Shown piece by piece: positions 8,568-16,166 of a DNA stretch of 64,000 nt. The position numbers were made by a program, and so were the translations under genes. A model generated the notes under the pieces. The model saw nothing but the letters and a program-made list of their open reading frames with translations, ran no database searches and was not told the DNA's origin. Location of the stretch: positions 124,001 through 188,000 of the forward strand of contig NZ_LANJ01000044.1 in NCBI RefSeq assembly GCF_000971295.1, given 5' to 3'. The first letter of the stretch is position 1, and every line of letters starts with the position of its first letter. This DNA is from Devosia epidermidihirudinis (GTDB lineage Bacteria; Pseudomonadota; Alphaproteobacteria; Rhizobiales; Devosiaceae).

Positions 8568-9514
8568 GCGCGACGAACAGCAGGCTTTGGCGCATCGTTG
8601 CGGGCAGCCAGTGCAACGGCGATGCCAGCAGCAACCTTGGCGTTGTTTTCCACCAGCGCGATATTGGCGACCAGCGACTTGCCGTCGGTGAGCTCGAAAA
8701 TACGCTTGAGCAGGAATGGCGTCAGCGCCTTGCGCGACACGCCTTCAGTTTCCGCGCCCTTGATGGCTTCGGCAATGCGCGCTTCGATGGCTGCGGGATC
8801 CAGCGCATCAGCTTCGGGGATCGGGTTGGCAACGAGCACGCCGCCCATGCCCAGATCGGTTTGCATGGCGACAACCTTGGCAATGTCGGCGACGTCGTCA
8901 AAACGATGGTCGACCTTGTGGCCGCTCTGGCGCGCCCAGAAAGCCGGGAAATCTTCAGTGCCATAGCCGAGCACGGGAACACCGTTGGTCTCGAGCACTT
9001 CGAGGGTCTTGGCGATATCAAGGATCGACTTGGCGCCAGCACAAACGACGCAAACGGGCGTGCGGCTCAACTCCTGCAAGTCGGCCGAGATATCGAACGT
9101 GTCTTCGGCGCCACGGTGCACGCCGCCAATGCCGCCGGTGGCGAACACATGGATGCCAGCGAGCGCGGCGATCTGCATGGTGGTGGCAACGGTGGTACCG
9201 GCGATTTCGCCCTTAACCAGAAGCGAAGCGACATCGCGACGGCTAGCCTTGGCAGCCTTGCCACCGGTCTGGGCCAGACGCTCAAGATCTTCACCCGATA
9301 CGCCAACGCAGAAACGACCATCCATGATCGCGATCGTGGCAGGAACCGCGCCGTTCTGGCGGATCACATTTTCCACATTCTGCGCCATTTCCAGGTTCTG
9401 CGGATAAGGCATGCCATGGGTAATAATGGTGGATTCCAGCGCCACGACAGGCTTGCCGGCAGCGAGTGCCTGCTTGACCTCGGGGCTGATCGACAAATAG
9501 GCCTTGGCGCTCAT
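8564..9514 (-). CDS. psuG: Pseudouridine-5-phosphate glycosidase
   Basis: A 316-residue enzyme recognisable as PsuG (indigoidine synthase A-like family), which breaks the C-C glycosidic bond of pseudouridine-5-phosphate to uracil and ribose-5-phosphate in the cytoplasm. Family landmarks are VALESTIITHGMPYP at the N-terminus, GTTVATTM, FATGGIGGVHRG (metal and phosphate site), and YGTEDFPAFW. Length matches the family norm of about 310 residues. It is translationally coupled to the kinase gene downstream. Upstream, a long gap separates it from the divergent polyamine importer operon. Confidence 0.93.
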   Translation of the reverse strand: MSAKAYLSISPEVKQALAAGKPVVALESTIITHGMPYPQNLEMAQNVENVIRQNGAVPATIAIMDGRFCVGVSGEDLERLAQTGGKAAKASRRDVASLLVKGEIAGTTVATTMQIAALAGIHVFATGGIGGVHRGAEDTFDISADLQELSRTPVCVVCAGAKSILDIAKTLEVLETNGVPVLGYGTEDFPAFWARQSGHKVDHRFDDVADIAKVVAMQTDLGMGGVLVANPIPEADALDPAAIEARIAEAIKGAETEGVSRKALTPFLLKRIFELTDGKSLVANIALVENNAKVAAGIAVALAARNDAPKPAVRRA

Positions 9515-9956
9515 GGGATAGGACTCCGGTATGTCTCAAAATACGGGCATGAAATGCCCTTGTTAGCGCGGGTTTTGGGCCCTAATGCCACAGGGCGTCA
9601 AGCCCCGCAAAAACATGCCCCCAAATCCCTTGTCCCTCTGAAGTTTTGGCTCTAGGTTGCCATTATAAACACCACAGGAAAGGGCACTTCGCTGAAGACG
9701 ACCATTGTTGATCGCGCAATCTGCGCTGATCGATACGCGCCCCGCTCCGGGCTCAGTACAGCGACGTGTTCCAGCGCTTTCGAGCGCTCTTTTTTCGTAG
9801 CGCCTTTGCAGTCGACCCACGTTTCACGGGGCACTCCAAGATGAGCGCCCACGCCTGATATCGTCCGCGCTTTTGCGCAGTCGCCCCTTTGCCGCGCCAA
9901 GTAGCGCCGCTCACTCACAAAAGACCAACCTTTTCCGCACAGGAGCTCATTTCCAG
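9515..9956. other. Intergenic region between psuG and the polyamine importer
   Basis: No credible coding region is present in these 442 bases. They must hold the divergent promoters of psuG and potF, but I cannot place -35/-10 elements confidently. A TATAAA at 9664-9669 on the plus strand is a possible -10 without a good -35. A terminator-like hairpin sits at 9773-9795, described separately. Confidence 0.6.
9773..9795 (+). terminator. Orphan terminator-like hairpin in the leader of the polyamine operon
   Basis: AGCGCT at 9773-9778 and AGCGCT at 9783-9788 form a self-complementary stem around the stable tetraloop TTCG. A C and six T residues follow. It has the shape of an intrinsic terminator on the plus strand, but no plus-strand gene precedes it. 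It lies 162 bases upstream of potF. Confidence 0.6.
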
Positions 9957-11048
9957 ATGAACAAGTCGCTCGCACTTGCCCTCGGCGCCCTCATGGTCGC
10001 CAGCCCGGCACTGGCCCAGGAAGAAGCCGTTCTCAACGTCTATAACTGGTCCGATTATATCGCCGCCGACACCATCGCCAATTTTGAAGCCGAAACCGGC
10101 ATCAAGGTGAACTACGACGTTTACGACAATAACGAGATCGTTGACGCCAAGCTGCTGGCCGGCAATTCGGGCTATGACATCGTTGTGCCAAGCGGCAATT
10201 TCCTTGAACGCCAGATCAAGGCAGGCCTGCTGCTCGCGCTCGACAAGTCCAAGCTGCCGAACCTTGCCAACCTCGATCCGGCCGTGATGACTACCGCTGC
10301 CAGCCAGGATCCAGGCAACGATCATGGCGTGCCCTACATGATCAACACCATCGGCTATGGCTACAATGTCGAAAAGGTGAAGGCAGCGCTGGGCGATGAC
10401 GCGCCGACCGATAGCTGGGACCTGCTGTTCAAGCCCGAATATGCTGAAAAGCTCGCATCCTGCGGCATCGCCTTGCTGGACAGCCCGTCCGAAGTCACCG
10501 GCATCATGCTGAACTATCTCGGCCTTGATCCAAACTCGGAAAATGACGAGGACTTGGCCAAGGCGGAAACCGCGCTTGCCGCCATCAAGCCCTATGTACG
10601 CTACTTCAACTCGTCCAAGTACATTGACGATCTGGGCAACGGCGAAATTTGCGTGGCGCTTGGCTATTCGGGTGACGTGTTCATCGCCGCCGACGCCGCT
10701 TCTGCCGCCAACCACGGCGTTGAAGTCCAGTATGTCATTCCAAAGGAAGGCGCTGCGACGCTGTTCGACTTCTTGGCTATTCCCGCCGATGCGCCGCATC
10801 CGGACAATGCCCACAAGTTCATCAACTACATCCTCGAGCCCGAGGTTGTCGCGGCGATCACCAATTACGTGTTCTACGCAAACCCCAATCTGAAGGCGAC
10901 CGAGTTCGTGGACGACGAGGTCAAGAACAATCCGGGCATCTACCCGCCCGCTGAGACCATCGCGAAGGCCTTTGTGCTCAATGCCCACAGCCCAGACTAT
11001 GAAGAGGTCTTGACCCGCACCTGGACCCGCATCAAAACCGGCCAGTAA
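9957..11048 (+). CDS. potF: Periplasmic polyamine-binding protein (PotF/PotD type)
   Basis: A 363-residue solute-binding protein with a Sec signal peptide MNKSLALALGALMVASPALA. The mature start EEAVLNVYNWSDYIAADTI is the hallmark of PotF/PotD-type spermidine/putrescine receptors (VYNWSDYI). Other family landmarks are YDIVVPSGNFLERQI and GVPYMINTIGYGYN. It captures a polyamine in the periplasm and delivers it to the PotGHI transporter encoded immediately downstream. I chose the ATG at 9957 because it starts the signal peptide and AGGAG lies about ten bases upstream. A hairpin after the gene may raise its expression above the other operon members. Confidence 0.93.
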   Translation: MNKSLALALGALMVASPALAQEEAVLNVYNWSDYIAADTIANFEAETGIKVNYDVYDNNEIVDAKLLAGNSGYDIVVPSGNFLERQIKAGLLLALDKSKLPNLANLDPAVMTTAASQDPGNDHGVPYMINTIGYGYNVEKVKAALGDDAPTDSWDLLFKPEYAEKLASCGIALLDSPSEVTGIMLNYLGLDPNSENDEDLAKAETALAAIKPYVRYFNSSKYIDDLGNGEICVALGYSGDVFIAADAASAANHGVEVQYVIPKEGAATLFDFLAIPADAPHPDNAHKFINYILEPEVVAAITNYVFYANPNLKATEFVDDEVKNNPGIYPPAETIAKAFVLNAHSPDYEEVLTRTWTRIKTGQ

Positions 11049-11055
11049 TCAACCA

Positions 11056-11079
11056 AGGGGCGGCGCCAGCCGCCCCTTC
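11056..11079 (+). repeat. Perfect 10-bp hairpin between potF and potG
   Basis: AAGGGGCGGC at 11056-11065 pairs perfectly with GCCGCCCCTT at 11070-11079 around a GCCA loop. No T-tract follows. Such hairpins after binding-protein genes commonly stabilise the upstream mRNA or allow partial readthrough, giving an excess of the binding protein. Confidence 0.75.
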
Positions 11080-11177
11080 CGACTTTAGCCACCTTCAAGG
11101 CGCCGGGATCATCGCCAACGGCGACCCTGACGCAGGACTTACGGCCTTTCGCCGCCAGAGTAGAGTTTACAGAGCCC

Positions 11178-12326
11178 ATGGCTAAAAAGCCCCAGCTTGC
11201 AATCGACACCCGTCCCTGGCGCGACCCTGCAGCCAAGCCGTTTGTCCGCATCAAGAATGTCACCAAGAAATTCGGCGACGTCTTTGCAGTGAGCGATGTG
11301 TCGCTCGATATCTACAAGTCCGAGCTGTTCTGCTTGCTGGGCGGCTCGGGCTCGGGCAAGTCGACGCTGCTGCGCATGTTGGCTGGCTTTGAAGAACCCA
11401 CCAGCGGCAGCATCGAAATCGATGGTCAGGACATGACGTCGGTGGCGCCCTATAACCGCCCCGTCAACATGATGTTCCAGTCCTATGCGCTGTTCCCGCA
11501 TATGAATGTCGAGCAGAACATTGCCTATGGCCTCAAGCGCGATGGCCTACCCAAGGGGGAAATCGCCGACCGCGTCGCCGAGCTTTTGACCCTGGTCAAG
11601 CTGCAGGACTATGGCCAGCGCAAGCCCCATCAGCTTTCCGGCGGTCAGCGCCAGCGCGTGGCGCTCGCCCGGGCACTCGCCAAGCGTCCCAAACTGCTAC
11701 TCCTCGACGAGCCCCTCGGCGCGCTCGACAAGAAGCTGCGCGAAGAGACCCAGTTCGAGCTGGTCAAGATTCAGGAAACGCTGGGCGTGACCTTCATCGT
11801 GGTGACCCACGATCAGGAAGAGGCAATGAGCCTTGCCACCCGTATCGGTGTGATGAACCAAGGTGAAATCGCCATGATTGGCGAACCCACCGACATTTAT
11901 GAATTCCCCAACTCCAAATTCGTTGCGGGCTTCATCGGCTCGGTCAACATGGCCGAAGGCATCGTCATCGAAGACGAACCCGACCATGTCCGCATCCGCT
12001 CGGCCGAGCTGGGCTGCGATATCTATGTCGGCCATGGCGTCGATTGCGCGCCCGACCAGCTGTTGTGGTGGGCTATCCGCCCCGAGAAGATCCAGCTGAG
12101 CCGTGAGAAGCCAGAGAGCCCGTTCGATGCCAATGTCACCAAGGGCATGGTCGAGGAAATCGGCTATCTGGGCGATATGAGCGTCTATCAGATCCTGCTC
12201 GAAAGCGGCAAACGCCTGCGCGTCACCCAGACCAATACGGTGCGTGGCAACCCAGATTCCATCACCTGGGATGAAGAAGTCTATCTCACCTGGGGCGACA
12301 GCTCCGGATCGGTGCTGACGGTATGA
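11178..12326 (+). CDS. potG: Polyamine ABC transporter ATP-binding protein
   Basis: A 382-residue ATPase of the PotA/PotG group. Walker A is GGSGSGKST, the signature is LSGGQRQRVALARAL, Walker B is LLLLDEPLGALD, and the switch histidine follows in THDQEEAMSLA. The C-terminal extension from about residue 245 is the TOBE regulatory domain of the CUT1/polyamine subfamily. It lies between the binding protein and the two permeases and powers their transport at the inner membrane. The stop codon overlaps the potH start by four bases. The ribosome binding site is weak, unlike that of potF. Confidence 0.93.
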   Translation: MAKKPQLAIDTRPWRDPAAKPFVRIKNVTKKFGDVFAVSDVSLDIYKSELFCLLGGSGSGKSTLLRMLAGFEEPTSGSIEIDGQDMTSVAPYNRPVNMMFQSYALFPHMNVEQNIAYGLKRDGLPKGEIADRVAELLTLVKLQDYGQRKPHQLSGGQRQRVALARALAKRPKLLLLDEPLGALDKKLREETQFELVKIQETLGVTFIVVTHDQEEAMSLATRIGVMNQGEIAMIGEPTDIYEFPNSKFVAGFIGSVNMAEGIVIEDEPDHVRIRSAELGCDIYVGHGVDCAPDQLLWWAIRPEKIQLSREKPESPFDANVTKGMVEEIGYLGDMSVYQILLESGKRLRVTQTNTVRGNPDSITWDEEVYLTWGDSSGSVLTV

Positions 12327-13285
12327 GCTCGTTCGATAGCGAACTGCCACCCCCACCCCGCCGCCGGCCATGGACTATGGTCGAGCGTGGGCTTGCGGCT
12401 GTCGGCATCTCGGGCAAGGCACTGGTTATCGCGGCGCCAGCCATCTGGCTCACCGTATTCTTTCTGGTGCCGCTGCTGGTGGTGTTCGGCATCTCGTTGT
12501 CGGTCAAACAGTTCGGCCGTCCACCCTACACGCCGCTTCTGACGACCGAAGGCGGCACGGTGCAGCTGACGCTGCATCTGTCGAACTATCTGCGCCTGTT
12601 CACCGACAACCTCTATGTTGCGGCCTATCTCAGCTCGATCAAGATCGCTTTCATCTCGACAGTGATCACCCTGATCATCGGCTATCCGATGGCCTATGCC
12701 ATCGCCCGTGCCCCCGATCAGTGGCGCAATATCCTGCTCATGCTGGTGATCCTGCCATTCTGGAGCTCATTCTTGCTGCGCGTTTATGCGCTGAGCGGCT
12801 TCATGAGCGGCAATGGCGTCATCAATCAGCTGCTCGGCGTGTTCGGCATTCCGCCCGTGGTGATGATGCAGACCGACTTCGCCGTCTATGTCGGCATCGT
12901 CTATACCTACCTGCCCTTCATGATCTTGCCGCTCTACACCAATCTGGTGAAGCTCGATGGCGCACTGCTGGAGGCGTCGGCTGATCTCGGCGCCCGCCCG
13001 CTCCGCACGTTCCTCTCGATCACGCTGCCGCTATCCATGCCCGGCATCATCGCCGGGTCCATGCTGGTGTTCATTCCGGCGATTGGAGAATTCGTTATTC
13101 CATCGCTCCTCGGTGGACCAAGCACGCTGATGATCGGCCGCGTCCTGTGGGACGAATTCTTTGCCAATACCAACTGGCCCCGCGCCGCCGCCGTTGCCAT
13201 TGCCATGCTGGTGGCCGTGGTCATTCCCATCATGCTCTTGCAGCGCGCTCAGGACGCGGTGCAGGACAATGAGATGAGCAAGTAG
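12323..13285 (+). CDS. potH: Polyamine ABC transporter permease PotH
   Basis: A 320-residue inner-membrane permease with six predicted membrane helices, the first at about residues 35-60. The binding-protein-dependent EAA loop is visible as LLEASADLGARPLRTFLSITLPLSMPG near residues 210-240, where it docks to the ATPase. It overlaps potG by four bases and abuts potI, so the three are translationally coupled. Gene order ATPase, permease 1, permease 2 after a PotF-type receptor identifies it as PotH. Confidence 0.92.
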   Translation: MSSFDSELPPPPRRRPWTMVERGLAAVGISGKALVIAAPAIWLTVFFLVPLLVVFGISLSVKQFGRPPYTPLLTTEGGTVQLTLHLSNYLRLFTDNLYVAAYLSSIKIAFISTVITLIIGYPMAYAIARAPDQWRNILLMLVILPFWSSFLLRVYALSGFMSGNGVINQLLGVFGIPPVVMMQTDFAVYVGIVYTYLPFMILPLYTNLVKLDGALLEASADLGARPLRTFLSITLPLSMPGIIAGSMLVFIPAIGEFVIPSLLGGPSTLMIGRVLWDEFFANTNWPRAAAVAIAMLVAVVIPIMLLQRAQDAVQDNEMSK

Positions 13286-14098
13286 ATGTTCCGTCGCGGC
13301 TGGTTTCTTCCCATCGCAGCAAGCCTGGGTTTCGTGTTCCTCTACGCGCCCATCATCTCGCTGGTGGTGTTCTCGTTTAACGAAAACCGACTGGTCACCA
13401 TTTGGTCGGGCTTTTCGACCAAATGGTACGGTGCGCTCTTTGCGGACCCACAGATGCTGGGCGCGGCCTGGCTGAGCCTGCAGATCGCTTTCTTCAGCGC
13501 CACCATTGCGCTGGTGCTGGGCACGCTGTGCGCTGTGGCCCTTGTGCGGTTCCGCAAGTTTCGGGGCCGCACCGTGCTGGCTGGTACCGTTTCGGCGCCT
13601 CTGGTCATGCCAGACGTCATCACCGGCCTTGCACTGCTGCTGTTGTTCGTTGCGATGGAAAGCACGCTGGGCTGGCCCGCTGGACGCGGCATCGTCACCA
13701 TTATCATCGCGCACTCCACCTTCTGCATGGCCTATGTCTGCGTCGTCGTGCAGTCGCGTCTTGCCGATTTCGACATGAGCCTTGAAGAAGCAGCCATGGA
13801 TCTGGGCGCAAGCCCGGTGCGGGTGTTCTTCGATATCACCTTGCCCATCATCGCCCCGGCGCTGGTCTCGGGATGGCTTTTGGCCTTCACGCTCTCGCTC
13901 GACGATCTGGTTATTGCCAGCTTTGTCTCGGGCCCGGGCTCGTCCACCCTGCCTATGGTCATCTTCTCCAAGGTCAAGCTGGGCGTATCACCCGACGTCA
14001 ACGCGCTAGCCACCATCATTATCGGCATCGTGGCGCTCGGCGTCTTTGCCGCCACAATTCTGCAGCTCCGCTCGCGCCCAAAAAAGGCGCGGGCCTGA
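13286..14098 (+). CDS. potI: Polyamine ABC transporter permease PotI
   Basis: A 270-residue permease with six predicted membrane helices. The EAA loop is SLEEAAMDLGASPVRVFFDITLP near residues 165-185. Its ATG directly follows the TAG stop of potH, with no spacer. It completes the heterodimeric channel of the polyamine importer. The segment YAPIISLVVFSFNENR near the N-terminus is typical of PotC/PotI. The operon probably ends after this gene or after the small ORF at 14202. Confidence 0.92.
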   Translation: MFRRGWFLPIAASLGFVFLYAPIISLVVFSFNENRLVTIWSGFSTKWYGALFADPQMLGAAWLSLQIAFFSATIALVLGTLCAVALVRFRKFRGRTVLAGTVSAPLVMPDVITGLALLLLFVAMESTLGWPAGRGIVTIIIAHSTFCMAYVCVVVQSRLADFDMSLEEAAMDLGASPVRVFFDITLPIIAPALVSGWLLAFTLSLDDLVIASFVSGPGSSTLPMVIFSKVKLGVSPDVNALATIIIGIVALGVFAATILQLRSRPKKARA

Positions 14099-14201
14099 GG
14101 CCAGAACCGATCGCTAGCGTGACAAGAGTGTGACACTAGACAGATCGAAAAAATCGGCGCACCATTCTTGCATGTTCAACCAACGTGAAGGAGGTGATCC
14201 A

Positions 14202-14273
14202 ATGTCTTATGAGATTACGGCGCTCGAAGAAGGTCTTGGATTTGTAGTGCTGGCGCGGGAGGTTCTCGGCTAG
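14202..14273 (+). CDS. 23-residue peptide ORF with maximal Shine-Dalgarno sequence
   Basis: This short ORF (starts MSYEITALEEG, ends LAREVLG) is preceded by AAGGAGGTGATCCA at 14188-14201, a 14-base perfect complement of the conserved 3-prime tail of 16S rRNA. It is followed 36 bases later by a strong intrinsic terminator, so a small transcript unit is well delimited. The peptide is mildly acidic and could form an amphipathic helix. It lacks the E-x3-Y motif of the PQQ precursor PqqA. I do not recognise it. It could be a real small protein, a leader peptide without a downstream target, or an accidental ORF next to an anti-16S-like string. Confidence 0.55.
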   Translation: MSYEITALEEGLGFVVLAREVLG

Positions 14274-14310
14274 CACTAAACCTCCAGGCCCTCGAGGCCG
14301 AAACTCAGGA

Positions 14311-14339
14311 AGGGCTGCCCTCAAGGGCAGCCCTTTTTT
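14311..14339 (+). terminator. Strong rho-independent terminator
   Basis: AGGGCTGCCC at 14311-14320 pairs with GGGCAGCCCT at 14325-14334 around a TCAA loop, followed by a run of T residues to 14339. It closes the pot operon/small-ORF transcript before purU. Confidence 0.93.
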
Positions 14340-14403
14340 ATTGCGCGCTTGACGTCAGCGCCCAACCCATTGATACCGCTGCCGAGACTACTGGAGACGC
14401 CTC

Positions 14404-15254
<851 letters not shown>

Positions 15255-15258
<4 letters not shown>

Positions 15259-15641
15259 TCCAGAAGAACCCGGGGCTGCCACCAGCGCGGGCAGCCATCC
15301 TCAAAGGAATGGCTCAGGGGCTTTAGTGCCTCTGCGCCCGGCTCGTCAAATGAGCCCACCAGCAAGGCAATGGTCGGCGCATCATCAATCGCGCCGATCG
15401 AGCTGCCACAAGCTGGGCAAAACGCCCGGCTGGAATAGTCCGACGAGCGAAAGATGGACGGCTTGCCCCCAGCGCTCAACCATTTCACCTGATCGCTGGG
15501 AAACTCCACCCAGGCCACCGTTAGCGCGCCACTATGCTGCTGGCAGAACCGGCATGAGCAGCTGTGCGGATTGCCCGGTTCGCCCCGAGCTTCAAAACGA
15601 ATGCCGCCACACAGGCAGCCGCCGGAATAGATTTCAGTCAA
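15255..15641 (-). CDS. GFA/CENP-V family zinc-binding protein
   Basis: A 128-residue protein of the glutathione-dependent formaldehyde-activating enzyme (GFA) family. The zinc ligands are visible as GGCLCGGIRF near the N-terminus, HSCSCRFCQQHSG in the middle and FCPACGSSIG near the C-terminus. Members bind zinc and some bind glutathione; the activity of most is unproven. The start overlaps the upstream Rrf2 regulator gene by four bases (ATGA), so the two are translationally coupled and probably respond to the same signal. It converges on purU with overlapping stop codons. Confidence 0.86.
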
Positions 15642-16066
15642 ACAGGCAATTCCTCAAGGCGGAGCGAGTCAGCAAGGCTGGTCTGGTCGAGCACCTCGCG
15701 CGTCGCCAGCGTCACCCGCTCAAACACGTGACGGACCTCGCAGGAGGCTTCCTCGCGACAGTCTTCGCACTTGCGATAGGCGATTTTGGAAAGGCATGGC
15801 AAGGGGGCGATCGGCCCGTCGATCAGGCGCAGCACATCGCCATACATGATGCGCTCGGGCGCCATCAGCAGCTCATAGCCGCCTGCCCGGCCACGGCGGC
15901 TGGCAACGTAGCCAGCACGCTTGAGTTCCAGCAGGATCTGCTCGAGGAACTTCTTGGGGATCGACTGTTCTTTGGAGATCTCGCCGATCATCATGGTCTC
16001 ACCGCGCCCGGTGCGGGCCAGTGACACCAGGGCGCGCAGCGCATATTTGGCTTTTTGCGAGATCAT
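15638..16066 (-). CDS. Rrf2 family iron-sulfur transcriptional regulator
   Basis: A 142-residue Rrf2-type winged-helix regulator. The N-terminal HTH begins MISQKAKYALRALVSLA, and the wing is YVASRRGRAGGYEL, both highly typical. Cysteines at 91, 100, 103 and 109 form the cluster-binding segment, as in IscR, NsrR and RirA, so a 2Fe-2S or 4Fe-4S cluster sensing iron, oxygen or nitrosative stress is likely. It is the first gene of a two-gene operon with the GFA-family protein. Which subgroup it belongs to cannot be settled by eye. Confidence 0.87.
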   Translation of the reverse strand: MISQKAKYALRALVSLARTGRGETMMIGEISKEQSIPKKFLEQILLELKRAGYVASRRGRAGGYELLMAPERIMYGDVLRLIDGPIAPLPCLSKIAYRKCEDCREEASCEVRHVFERVTLATREVLDQTSLADSLRLEELPV

Positions 16067-16166
16067 TTGCCTAACTCCCCAAGGCCATTTCCAGCCTCTG
16101 GACTCACGTCAAGCGGACAATAGCAACCCGCCTGAACTTGGCGCTGACCCAATCCTTTGACAAGAG

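Noticed and set aside
14202..14273. The 23-residue ORF as the PQQ precursor peptide PqqA
   Set aside because: The length fits and a quinoprotein lies 14 kb away, but the peptide has no E-x3-Y motif and no pqqBCDE genes follow it.
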